From: Agaribacillus aureus
GTDB lineage: Bacteria > Bacteroidota > Bacteroidia > Cytophagales > Cyclobacteriaceae
Assembly: GCA_030442055.1 (NCBI GenBank)
Contig: JAUJEB010000005.1
Coordinates: 372,001 to 436,000 of the forward strand
Direction of reading: 5' to 3'
Length of the DNA: 64,000 nucleotides
Position 1 is the first letter of the stretch; every line of letters starts with the position of its first letter. The notes below the pieces were generated by a model. It was given only the letters and a program-made list of their open reading frames with translations, was not told the origin of the DNA and did no database searches. Positions 44,791 through 53,421 of the stretch are shown here, one piece after another. Position numbers and translations under genes: made by a program.

Positions 44791-45845
44791 ACATAACTAA
44801 AGACAGCATTATTCAGTTCAATTTGCCTGGACACCTGGCTTGCCCCTTGCCAAGTGAAGACAGGGGCTTACAGAGAGATGAAGTAAGGCTTTTGGTTACG
44901 GAATGTGATGGCCGGGAGATTAATCATGCGAAATTTAAAGCGATACATGAGTGGTTGCTTCCGGGAGATGTTTTGGTAGTAAATACCTCGGCCACCCGCC
45001 CTTCGGCATTACCGGTATCGCTACCCACAGGTGGCCATGGCATGTTGCATTTAGGCAATAAGTTAAATGCAAATGAGTGGTTAATTGAGATTAGGGAAAT
45101 CGTTGGAAACAAGACGATACGTTGGAAAGGTGGTGAAAACGGGTTGGTATTTCAACTTCCGGATGAGGCATTTGTCACTTTGAAAAAACGATTTTATAAA
45201 GACCATAAAATGCTGGACTTGTGGCATGCTGAGATAAGTGCGAAGCAAGGTCTGGGTGCATATCTTGGGGATCATGCTTTGCCGATAAAGTATGATAAAT
45301 TGGATAAACGCTACCCGTTGTCCTATTACCAGACTTTTTTTTCCTTTCATTCAGGGAGTGCGGAAATGCCATCGGCCGGCAGGGGATTTACTCCGGACCT
45401 GGTTGAAAAGCTTCAGAAACAAGGTGTCATTTTTGCGCCAATCCTGCTGCACACCGGTGTTTCGAGCCTGGAAGAAGATGAGACGCCGTACCCGGAATAT
45501 ATGGAGATCAATCCGGTTTCCGCCTCCATCATTAACACAGCCAAAAGTCAGGGCAGGAGAATCATTGCCATTGGTACAACGGCTATAAGAGCTATCGAAA
45601 GTGCATCGACCATGGATGGCATTGTACGTCCATATCGGGGGAACACCTCGTTATTCATTGAACAGCACTACACTATGAAAATTGCTGACGGTCTGCTTAC
45701 GGGCTTTCACGAACCCAGAGCATCGCACTTGCATATGTTACAGTCTCTCGCCGGTTTTGAGCATATTGAAAAGGCGTACATGGCTGCGATAGATGGGAAA
45801 TATTATTGGCACGAATTCGGGGATCTGCATTTGATCCTGACCTAA
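44787..45845 (+). CDS. QueA-like protein (divergent S-adenosylmethionine:tRNA ribosyltransferase-isomerase)
   Basis: 352 residues, the normal QueA length, with the fold visible throughout (WLLPGDVLVVNTSATRPSAL, SYYQTFFSFHSGSAEMPSAG, FAPILLHTGVSS, RRIIAIGTTAIRAIESA, LTGFHEP). Authentic QueA transfers the ribosyl part of SAM to 7-aminomethyl-7-deazaguanine in tRNA to make epoxyqueuosine. Here several signature sites differ: APTAGLHF is MPSAGRGF (194-201), NNTRVxPAR is NTSATRPSAL, and NFHLPxST is GFHEPRAS. It is therefore a paralogue that may have another substrate. Translational coupling to an SDR supports a dedicated pathway. It is not near other queuosine genes. Confidence 0.85.
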   Translation: MNITKDSIIQFNLPGHLACPLPSEDRGLQRDEVRLLVTECDGREINHAKFKAIHEWLLPGDVLVVNTSATRPSALPVSLPTGGHGMLHLGNKLNANEWLIEIREIVGNKTIRWKGGENGLVFQLPDEAFVTLKKRFYKDHKMLDLWHAEISAKQGLGAYLGDHALPIKYDKLDKRYPLSYYQTFFSFHSGSAEMPSAGRGFTPDLVEKLQKQGVIFAPILLHTGVSSLEEDETPYPEYMEINPVSASIINTAKSQGRRIIAIGTTAIRAIESASTMDGIVRPYRGNTSLFIEQHYTMKIADGLLTGFHEPRASHLHMLQSLAGFEHIEKAYMAAIDGKYYWHEFGDLHLILT

Positions 45846-45854
45846 GCAGCATTG

Positions 45855-45882
45855 ACCATCCGCCAGTAATCTAGCGGATGGT
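45855..45882 (+). terminator. Bidirectional hairpin terminator
   Basis: ACCATCCGC / GCGGATGGT form a perfect 9-bp stem, extended by GCAG/CTGC further out, between the convergent QueA-like and DUF2911 genes. The downstream side is T/A-rich (TTAAATATTTTATTG). Confidence 0.75.
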
Positions 45883-45913
45883 ACTGCATTAAATATTTTA
45901 TTGAATTCCCAGA

Positions 45914-46474
45914 CTAGAAACTAATAGGTACCTCTACCAATGTATGATCCCAGGCCAGCTTCATAACGGCTTTGTTTCCACCATCTCCTTCAAACTGGAT
46001 GGTAAAAGCCTCCACCGCGCCTTCAAGCTTTTTTGATTTAACCGTAGTTCTCAACAGGTCATTTTCCGCTTTATAGCTGTAGGCACCCCAATAGTCCAGA
46101 TCGGAATTAATGATGACGGTCCATTCTTTTTCGCCCGGAATGGTGAATAATGAATACGTTCCCGCTTTTAGTTTTTTTCCACCAATGGTGACACTTTTGT
46201 AAAATTTGATTTCGGTCGCCTCATTGGCACCTGTTCGCCAGACTTTGCCGTAGGGAACCTTGGAACCGAAGAGGTCCCGATTTTTTTTCTGAGGTCTGCT
46301 GTAAATAACCCTTACTACGGCGCTTTCGCCAGCCCGTCGGTCATGGGCAAAATTATCAGGGAAAAATGCCATGTCTAACGGACTGCGGTCGAGGCCTCGC
46401 CAATTGGTAGTTTGGGCCTGAGAAATCCATGAACATAAAATCAAAGCGGCGCCCAGCAGGATAAGTCTTTTCAT
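45914..46474 (-). CDS. DUF2911 protein, secreted
   Basis: 186 residues. The signal peptide (MKRLILLGAALILCSWISQA) precedes the DUF2911 domain: GESAVVRVIYSRPQKKNRDL, VPYGKVWRTGANEATEIKFY, KLKAGTYSLFTIPGEKEWTV and IINSDLDYWGAYSY. The fold is an immunoglobulin-like beta sandwich exported to the periplasm or surface. The function of the family is not established. It has its own promoter region and is separated by 99 bp from the hydrolase gene. Confidence 0.93.
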   Translation of the reverse strand: MKRLILLGAALILCSWISQAQTTNWRGLDRSPLDMAFFPDNFAHDRRAGESAVVRVIYSRPQKKNRDLFGSKVPYGKVWRTGANEATEIKFYKSVTIGGKKLKAGTYSLFTIPGEKEWTVIINSDLDYWGAYSYKAENDLLRTTVKSKKLEGAVEAFTIQFEGDGGNKAVMKLAWDHTLVEVPISF

Positions 46475-46573
46475 TTTTGAAGTGGTCTTAGGGTAGAAAA
46501 TAATTTTTTAATTTTAAGGATCCTAAAGTAGAGAAATTTGTAGATTGAAACAACCCGGGATTTACGTTAATCT

Positions 46574-49171
46574 TCAATGAAGATCGTTCCATAATATATC
46601 ACCATTGTCAACAGACCAGTCATTCCCAAAAAAGCCGCCGCATTTTATTCCGGAAATACCTGTTTTGGTCATGTTTTCATCAAAAATGATGATATCAGGG
46701 AACGCAACCCTTCCCAAATAATCATTTGCATAGGCAGCTTTCATACCTTTTTCCCCCGTAGCGCTTACAACGCCTATGCTGGCGATGTCACTGTCGTGTC
46801 TCGGGTAAATAAAAAAAGTCCCCCATTGCTCCCCTTTTAATGATCGGCTTCCAACGCTTAGCTCATTGTCGGAAACTTGTATGGGACAACTTTTCAAAAG
46901 GGTTTTCCATGCGGCATTGTTGTCCCTGTTTCCATAAACAACAACGTTTCGATCTTTATAGGTTGATAAAGAAAATTCTGTATCCTTTATTATCTCAAAA
47001 CTTCCATTTCCAAGGTACCAAAATTTTTCGGCATCATATTTTGCCCGGTTATAATACCATTCATTTTCTTTTTTAGATCCTTTGGTGGCGTAAACCAGTA
47101 CAACCCTGTTTCTGAATGCATCTTTAATTCCTCCGTTGCGATGAGGTCCCTTTTCTTTTAATGACACCGGGTCGGTGATCACCCATTGTTCATTTATCTG
47201 GCTTAGATGCAAAACCCCTTTTCTTGCGGGGAGTGTAATTTCCTGGCCATCAATTGAAATAGTGTCAGAGGCGCCAGCCATCTTATCGATATCGATTGCA
47301 ATTCTTTGGGCGTTTTTTGTTGTTAGGTTTAAGCCACCTTCTCTCTTAAAGTTAAATGTGCTTATTTCCAAAGGGATCTTCTGCTGAATGATTTTTACGA
47401 AGTGAGAACCCGGAGAGATGCCTGGTGAAGCAGTGTTGAATTCTATATTTTTGATTTCTCCAGGGTTCTTTATTGTTCTGGCTTTAAAGAAATCAAACAG
47501 GGGACCCCAATCCACACTGTGGTTGCCGTACCAATGGGTGCCATCCGGGTATTCATAATAGCTAAAATCAGGATGAAATTTGCCCAATTCTTGCCGCATT
47601 TCCCGGGCTAAGGAAACAGGCACAACGTTATCCTTTTCGCCATGCAAGATAAACACACCATGGTGTTGATAATTGTTCTTTAATTTAAGTGTACGACCCT
47701 GATTGCCGGCCCTTTTCAGTAATGAGTCCATTAATATTTCTGGCTTCCCGGTTAATTTTGAAGCTTCGATGTTCTTCAGAAGTTGAGCTTTGTTGATGCC
47801 TCTTTTTCTGGCCTCTTCATCAGACATATTCTTTAGTCTTTTCAAGAAAGACTGTCTGTAGCCGTGTAGGTCAGCATAACCTGCGCAAGGAGCAATAGCC
47901 GCAAACCTGTCAGGATATGTGACACCCAAATGCCATGTGCCATGTCCCCCCATCGAATGCCCGGTGAGGTAGGTGCGCTGCGGGTCTGTCTTTAATAGAC
48001 CCTCGGCATGAGACAGCACTTCTAGTGCGTCAAGTCGTCCCCAATCTTCCCAGGCAAAACCAAAAGGTCTTCTGTTGGTGGGAGCTACCAAATGTCCCCA
48101 GTCCTTTTGCGAATAAGCGTTTGCCTGATTTACGGCTTCTACAGATGCGCCGTGAACCGAAAGGAAAAGCGCTGGCTTTTCGATACCAGGATCCGAAGAA
48201 GGTGCGATGCTGTAATATTGTACGCTGCCATCTATTTCGCTGATAAAGGTGCGTTTGTGATGCTTATATTTAGATTTTACATTTAATTCCAAGGTATCGG
48301 AGGATAGGGTTTTTCCCGCCTTGTTTTTTAAATAGATAACTGATTTGAGCTTTTCCTCAGTTGTAAGGCCCGCTGGCGTGGGAATTGAAAACCCAACTTT
48401 ACGAGTGGTCATGGGAGTAACGGCAGGAATGTTGGTTTTAATCTTCATATCGCCGATTTGGCAAGTAATAGTTCCTCCCCGGAACCAGCTGTTGTTTGCG
48501 TTTATAACCCTTACTGCCGCAAAAAGTGGGGATTTCTCCTCTATAATCAGGTCGGGGAGTGTCATATCCCTTTTAGTAAACTGAACAGGCTTGGTGGGTT
48601 TGAGCAATCGAGCTCTTATGTTAGGAAACCTTCCTCCTTTGAGCAAAAATTCGTTTTTCCCTTTTTTCAGCCGAATGGGAATCATGCTCCATCCATAATC
48701 ATAATAATCTCCCTCGTGAGGCAGACTGTTTATTAAGACATTGGTGTGGCCCGAAGCATCAAACAGTACCGTTTCTTCATGCTGAGCCTGATACACCAGG
48801 TACAAATAACCATTTCGGATTTTAGAATCCTGAAAATCATTTTTTTCTCCTGTTTCTATCTTTTCCCAAATCAGTTTATTACCCACCTGGTCGGTTTCTT
48901 CATGCTTTCCTTCAGAAATTCCAGTAGATCCTTCTTGTAAAACCCTCGCAAAAACCGAATTCTTAGGTATGGTGCCCGAGCCAAATGCATTGCCGTTTCT
49001 CTTCAAAATCAAACCCTCTTTGAATAGATGCATCACTTCGCCTTCGCCAATATCTTCAACTTTTTCTTTACCAAAGTATTCAACAATATTACCTTGTTTT
49101 TCCTGCGCTACGCTAAGCTGGGTTGTTAGCAATAATTGTATCAGACAAATGGCGATGCTATTACTCTTCAT
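46574..49171 (-). CDS. Large secreted alpha/beta hydrolase (prolyl-oligopeptidase/esterase-like)
   Basis: 865 residues with a signal peptide (MKSNSIAICLIQLLLTTQLS VA). The N-terminal part (about 25-290) is beta-rich, perhaps a binding or Ig-like domain. The central alpha/beta hydrolase domain (about 310-560) has the oxyanion region ALFLSVHGASVEA, nucleophile GHSMGGHGTW, FAAIAPCAGYAD, the Asp region FILHGEKDNVVPV and the catalytic His of YPDGTHWYG. The C-terminal third contains a second region with VVVYGNRDNNAAWKTLL. Peptidase or esterase action on exogenous material is likely; the substrate is unknown. Confidence 0.85.
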   Translation of the reverse strand: MKSNSIAICLIQLLLTTQLSVAQEKQGNIVEYFGKEKVEDIGEGEVMHLFKEGLILKRNGNAFGSGTIPKNSVFARVLQEGSTGISEGKHEETDQVGNKLIWEKIETGEKNDFQDSKIRNGYLYLVYQAQHEETVLFDASGHTNVLINSLPHEGDYYDYGWSMIPIRLKKGKNEFLLKGGRFPNIRARLLKPTKPVQFTKRDMTLPDLIIEEKSPLFAAVRVINANNSWFRGGTITCQIGDMKIKTNIPAVTPMTTRKVGFSIPTPAGLTTEEKLKSVIYLKNKAGKTLSSDTLELNVKSKYKHHKRTFISEIDGSVQYYSIAPSSDPGIEKPALFLSVHGASVEAVNQANAYSQKDWGHLVAPTNRRPFGFAWEDWGRLDALEVLSHAEGLLKTDPQRTYLTGHSMGGHGTWHLGVTYPDRFAAIAPCAGYADLHGYRQSFLKRLKNMSDEEARKRGINKAQLLKNIEASKLTGKPEILMDSLLKRAGNQGRTLKLKNNYQHHGVFILHGEKDNVVPVSLAREMRQELGKFHPDFSYYEYPDGTHWYGNHSVDWGPLFDFFKARTIKNPGEIKNIEFNTASPGISPGSHFVKIIQQKIPLEISTFNFKREGGLNLTTKNAQRIAIDIDKMAGASDTISIDGQEITLPARKGVLHLSQINEQWVITDPVSLKEKGPHRNGGIKDAFRNRVVLVYATKGSKKENEWYYNRAKYDAEKFWYLGNGSFEIIKDTEFSLSTYKDRNVVVYGNRDNNAAWKTLLKSCPIQVSDNELSVGSRSLKGEQWGTFFIYPRHDSDIASIGVVSATGEKGMKAAYANDYLGRVAFPDIIIFDENMTKTGISGIKCGGFFGNDWSVDNGDILWNDLH

Positions 49172-49750
49172 CTTCGGGTCATTTTTATTGAAAGACTTAT
49201 GTTATAAATTGAAATTAGGTGTATTTACCGCGATGCCCCCCATTGTTAAACATAGATATCCCAACCAACTGGAATATATTTTCATTAAAACCAGTTAATC
49301 GGTTCCAACCAGATGATTAACTTCTTCTGGAGATAAATATTTAAAGGCACTTTTAATAGAGGAGGTTTCGTTTCCTTGTACCCATCCCCGTAACCTCAAA
49401 TAATGTGACTACGGTTTAATTTTCCACCTATTGATCCCAACATTGTAATTAAAAGAGCAAATTAAGTAAAAAAGATTTAATACTAAAATTCATTTTTTAA
49501 TAACATTGGCAGGGCAATTCATAATTTAATATAGCAGTTGTGCGATTAGTAACGTAATGACAATATCTTGATATTCTTATAGGTCATTGAACTTTTTGTA
49601 TCACAGTTTGGGCGATGCCTCTTTTACAACTTGGTTGATTTATTAAATAAAAATCCCTACATTATCAGTCGCAATACACTTCACAGGTGAAAAGTATAAC
49701 CGATCGATCCCGCAGCAATTACCGCTGTATTATTGACCCTAATTTGACAA
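49172..49750. other. Gene-free divergent region
   Basis: About 580 bases between two divergent genes. It is AT-rich, with no coding frame of quality, tRNA or riboswitch seen. Promoters of both neighbours should lie here. Confidence 0.5.
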
Positions 49751-50851
49751 ATGGAAACCATTAAGTTTAACTGCCCTTTCTGCCAGCATAGTATTGAATT
49801 GAGCGCTTCTTTTGGTGGCAAAGAGGTATCCTGTCCGAATTGTTCAAATAATATTCAGGTACCGCAAGCCGCTCCTGGTTCGGGCAAAGAAAAGATTAAT
49901 CCTCAACAAATCCTGTACAGTGGTACAAGACAGGCTAAAAACGTATTTGATGACTTACGGAAGATTAAATTCAAGGAGGAAGTCATACCCATTGATCAAT
50001 CCAATATCCAGATGTTGCTTCGCGATTATGCCTTTTGGGCGGTCACTTTGATGGGGGTGGTTCCACTACTTATCGTTACCGTTAATCAGTTGAATGCCCA
50101 GCTGACGCTATTTGCTTTATTTTTTGCCTTTGTATGGGGTGTGATCTTAAAGAGATTTGCCATTAATGACGATGGTGGCTGGATACTGCCCATTTCGTCG
50201 CTGTTCTTTACAGGGATCGTTGGCATTTGGCTATTACTTTTCATTTACAGGGTTTTTTTACCAGATTTTTACATAAACCTTTCAGATAGCAAGCATTCTT
50301 TTGTTTCTCTTATTGGACTTATTTTCCACGTGGGTATTTGGGAAGAAACAATGAAAGCCGTTCCCTTGTTGGTGGTAGTTCTTTTGTTTAAATCCAAAAT
50401 CAAGCCGATACACATGATTACTATTGGCGTATTTTCGGGATTGGGTTTTGCAGCGTTTGAGAATTTACACTACGGACAAAGTGCAGTCAACAGGGCATTT
50501 TCCATGGCCAATAACTATGGCGCAGTAGGATTGGAGTCAGGTGTGAAAAATGCCATGATCAACGTCATGCTTCGGGCCGTTTCCCTTGTTTTTTGTCATG
50601 CCGTATGGTCTGGCATCGTAGCCTATTTTGTGGCCACAGCTGCGATCAGGAAGGAACGAGTAGTGGCGTTAATCATTCTCGGCATCATGGTTGCGGCCTT
50701 CCTGCATGGCTTTTACAATTGGTTACAGGGACATCAACAAACCATGGCCGCCCTGGTAGCCGGCTTTTCGTTCGTATTGTTTTACGGCTACCTGATAAAG
50801 CTGAGAAGTATGGGTGAGCTTTATGAATCCCAACAGCAGATGCTAAAGTGA
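49751..50851 (+). CDS. PrsW-family intramembrane protease with N-terminal zinc ribbon
   Basis: 366 residues. A zinc ribbon (C8-x2-C11 and C28-x2-C31 in FNCPFCQHSIEL and VSCPNCSNNIQV) is followed by a linker and eight or so membrane helices. PrsW metalloprotease motifs are present: WEETMKAVPLL (the EExxK site, near residue 197), GLGFAAFENLHYG, and AAFLHGFYNWLQG. Such proteases cut membrane anti-sigma factors or related substrates within the membrane. No sigma/anti-sigma pair is adjacent, but one lies about 11 kb away. The ribbon may sense metal or bind a partner. Confidence 0.9.
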   Translation: METIKFNCPFCQHSIELSASFGGKEVSCPNCSNNIQVPQAAPGSGKEKINPQQILYSGTRQAKNVFDDLRKIKFKEEVIPIDQSNIQMLLRDYAFWAVTLMGVVPLLIVTVNQLNAQLTLFALFFAFVWGVILKRFAINDDGGWILPISSLFFTGIVGIWLLLFIYRVFLPDFYINLSDSKHSFVSLIGLIFHVGIWEETMKAVPLLVVVLLFKSKIKPIHMITIGVFSGLGFAAFENLHYGQSAVNRAFSMANNYGAVGLESGVKNAMINVMLRAVSLVFCHAVWSGIVAYFVATAAIRKERVVALIILGIMVAAFLHGFYNWLQGHQQTMAALVAGFSFVLFYGYLIKLRSMGELYESQQQMLK

Positions 50852-50871
50852 AAACACCCATGAAGTTCAGC

Positions 50872-50902
50872 CGTCCTGACCTTGTTAGTACAGGCCAGGA
50901 CG
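50872..50902 (+). terminator. Bidirectional hairpin terminator candidate
   Basis: CGTCCTG and CAGGACG arms, extended inward by CCT/AGG around one mismatch, form a stem between the convergent PrsW and FKBP genes. It lacks a strong T-tract. Confidence 0.5.
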
Positions 50903-50920
50903 ACCAAATGCCGGTACTAT

Positions 50921-51904
50921 TTATTTAATGTCAACCAACTCTATTTCAAAAACCAGCGGTGAATAGGGTTCTATACTATTGGTTATTAATTCTTTATCAA
51001 CGAGGTCATCCTTTATTTGAGCAGGGATGACGCGTGAACTTTCGCCATAAGCCAAATGTGAAGGCATGATGGCGATAATTTTCTCTCCCTCTTTCATCTT
51101 TTTTACAGCTTCGTCAAATCCTTTAATCGTCGAGTTCACACCAAGGATATATGAGAAGGGTGTGCCGGACTTGGTTTTATCAAAAACTTCGCCATCCAGG
51201 TATTTGCCTGTATAGTATACGTCTATCCTGTTATTTTGCTTTGGAGAAGCTGCATTTGCATCAGCGGCACTAAGTGTTTTATAAAACAATCCCGAGGAAA
51301 GACTTTCTACATCTTCCATCTGCTCCTCCTCTATGTAAGCCAGGATCATATCCTCCTCAATTTGTTCCTGAATTTCAGGCTCTTCAATTTTTGCCAGCTC
51401 CACCTCGATAATCAGGGAGGAATTGGCAGGTATAAGTTGTTGGTAGGCATAGTTACCGAAAGCCTGATAAGAAGGAATATAGAATCTGTAGATTTCTCCG
51501 GCCTTCATGGTGCTGATGCCCGAGTATAACCCGGAAGGAATTAAGGTTACCCGGTCTTTGTTAAATCCAATTTTGACAGGACCATTTTTATCAGCAGTAG
51601 CACTGTCTACCTTTTTCCCATTTAATAAAGACATATGATAATAAAAGGATATAACATCATCGTCCCTAACCGACGCGCCGGCACTGTTTTCTTTGGTTTT
51701 GGTAAAATAATAATCGTTGACACTTCTTTCCGCCTGGATATTATTACTTTCCAGGTATTCCGTAATTAATTCATGATCTAACCTCACGCGCTTCTCAAAA
51801 TCGGTTTCCTCATCATCAATGCAGCTTTGGGAAAGTACACCCAGGAAGACAAACCCAATAAGACCCACCAGTTTACCACTAAAAATTCTTTTTCTGTTTT
51901 TCAT
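50921..51904 (-). CDS. Lipoprotein with two FKBP-type peptidyl-prolyl isomerase domains
   Basis: About 327 residues from the ATG at 51902-51904. The lipoprotein signal is LIGFVFLGVLSQSC (an ATG six codons earlier adds nothing useful). The first FKBP domain (about 70-175) is VISFYYHMSLLNGKKVDSAT ... GISTMKAGEIYRFYIPSYQA. The second (about 215-327) is RIDVYYTGKYLDGEVFDKTK ... IKGFDEAVKKMKEGEKIIAI MPSHLAYGE, ending LVFEIELVDI. The first domain is less canonical. Such proteins help fold exported proteins at the periplasmic side of the outer membrane. It is probably monocistronic. Confidence 0.93.
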   Translation of the reverse strand: MKNRKRIFSGKLVGLIGFVFLGVLSQSCIDDEETDFEKRVRLDHELITEYLESNNIQAERSVNDYYFTKTKENSAGASVRDDDVISFYYHMSLLNGKKVDSATADKNGPVKIGFNKDRVTLIPSGLYSGISTMKAGEIYRFYIPSYQAFGNYAYQQLIPANSSLIIEVELAKIEEPEIQEQIEEDMILAYIEEEQMEDVESLSSGLFYKTLSAADANAASPKQNNRIDVYYTGKYLDGEVFDKTKSGTPFSYILGVNSTIKGFDEAVKKMKEGEKIIAIMPSHLAYGESSRVIPAQIKDDLVDKELITNSIEPYSPLVFEIELVDIK

Positions 51905-52681
51905 AAATACTTCAGTTATCAATGCCCTAAATAAAAAATAATGAATACCACCATACCGGCGATGATCCGGTATGGCGGTTATTCAAATATGCGTTCATTT
52001 TCTTGGACTCCTGAATTGGCCGAATGGTTGGAAAAGTCCAAAAAAACCATTTGATTTTTTTAGTGGTGGGGATAAAAAAAGGTCTTGCGTTGATCTAATT
52101 TAATATGGTGTGCTATAGCTTAATCAGCCACCCGTCTACCTAAAAATCTCTTGTATATTATTGATGATATTTAACGATTACAAAAGGCGGTCCGAAGATT
52201 AAACAGTCGGAAACGCGTAGTTTTCCTAAAGGGTAGCAATGAATTTTGAAGAAGTTTGATCAGGTGGTTTACTGGCAAAAAAAGTCGCTGGCGGCTTTAA
52301 ATTAGCCATTTGGGTCATTTCATTTGCTATTATCAAACAAAGTTTATTGGCTATTCCTTAGGCCATAACATAATTATACCTACATTTGTCAAAGTTTTAG
52401 CATAAATAGTTCTGTCATAATTAGTGTCCCTCCAAAGAGAAATCCTTTTTATAATCACTGATTTTCGCTGAATACATTAAACCCTGAAGAACGTTTTCCA
52501 TTAGAAACAGATATATGGTTGATGTTTATTTCAGACCTGTAGGCACAACCAGAAATGGAAAAGAGAAATTCACATAAAAATCGCCACCTGAAAAGCTCGC
52601 AAAGCCCTTTTCAAACTGACTGGTAAATAGCAAATTAAGCAAACAGGGAAAGCATTTATATTTTTCAACTAATAAAAATTT
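51905..52681. other. Long gene-free region, likely cold-shock 5' leader
   Basis: About 780 bases without a coding frame. The last 300 bases ahead of the small basic gene at 52682 may be a long structured 5' UTR, as is usual for cold-shock mRNAs. A short palindrome GGAAA-N8-TTTCC lies near 52207-52224. No terminator or riboswitch was recognised. Confidence 0.4.
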
Positions 52682-52879
52682 ATGGCTAGATCAAACAATA
52701 GTTTTATCAAGAAACAAAAGGCAGATAACAAGAGAAAGAAGAGACTGGAAAAACTCGAAAAAAAACAAAATAAAACCAAAGATCCATCGGCCGGTTCGCT
52801 GGATAACATGATCGTCTATGTAGATGAAGAAGGCAATTTCACATCGGAGCCGCCGGAACAAAAGAAAAATAATGAATAG
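52682..52879 (+). CDS. Small basic protein upstream of the cold-shock gene
   Basis: 65 residues. MARSNNSFIKKQKADNKRKK followed by RLEKLEKKQNKTKD is a lysine-rich, probably RNA- or ribosome-associated N-terminus; the acidic C-terminus contains NMIVYVDEEGNFTSEPPEQK. I recognise this as the protein that commonly precedes a CspA-type gene in Bacteroidota; its function is unknown to me. It is separated from the cold-shock gene by 21 bp and is probably in the same transcript. Confidence 0.82.
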   Translation: MARSNNSFIKKQKADNKRKKRLEKLEKKQNKTKDPSAGSLDNMIVYVDEEGNFTSEPPEQKKNNE

Positions 52880-52900
52880 TAAAAACAAATAAATAAAATT

Positions 52901-53095
52901 ATGAAAGAAGGAACAGTAAAGTTTTTTAATAGAACCAAAGGTTTTGGTTTTATTCAGGTAGCAGATTCAGATGAAGATATTTTTGTACATGAGTCTGGTC
53001 TGCAAGATGAGATTTACGAAAACAACAAAGTGCAATTTGATGTTGAACAAGGCAAGAAGGGTTTGAATGCAGTGAATGTAAAAGTGATTGGTTAA
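52901..53095 (+). CDS. CspA-family cold-shock protein
   Basis: 64 residues: MKEGTVKFFNRTKGFGFIQV with the RNP1 motif KGFGFI, then DEDIFVHESGLQ with RNP2, and LNAVNVKVIG at the end. This is a single OB-fold nucleic-acid chaperone of normal length. It should be induced by temperature drop or growth phase through its long leader. It is the second gene after the small basic protein. Confidence 0.96.
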   Translation: MKEGTVKFFNRTKGFGFIQVADSDEDIFVHESGLQDEIYENNKVQFDVEQGKKGLNAVNVKVIG

Positions 53096-53117
53096 TGCTA
53101 TGTCTGATCATTAAAAG

Positions 53118-53135
53118 GCTATCGTATCGGATAGC
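53118..53135 (+). terminator. Short hairpin, possible terminator of the cold-shock operon
   Basis: GCTATC / GATAGC make a 6-bp stem with a 6-base loop 22 bases after the cold-shock stop, followed by ATTTAAAT. The T-tract is weak. Confidence 0.4.
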
Positions 53136-53421
53136 ATTTAAATGAGATTATAACCACTTAATAAATAGTATTGACCAGATAGGGCAGATGTTCTACCATA
53201 GTCCCTTGAATCAAATCAAACAGTTATAAAAAAATCTCAGACAAATTAACAAGCAAATACCAATGAGTATTGTGTCGGGTAAAGAAACTTCAAGCCAGTG
53301 GTAACAAAGTTTCTTTGCCCGGACCTAAAGCCCGCGAGGCCATTGTATCCACAGCGCTGTCAGAAGAAACTTGTATCTTCAAGTGATTAGCTGAATCTAT
53401 ACATAAGCTCCTATTGGATCT
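53136..53421. other. Intergenic stretch downstream of the cold-shock operon
   Basis: No coding frame or clear RNA seen between the cold-shock hairpin and the permease stop. Confidence 0.4.
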
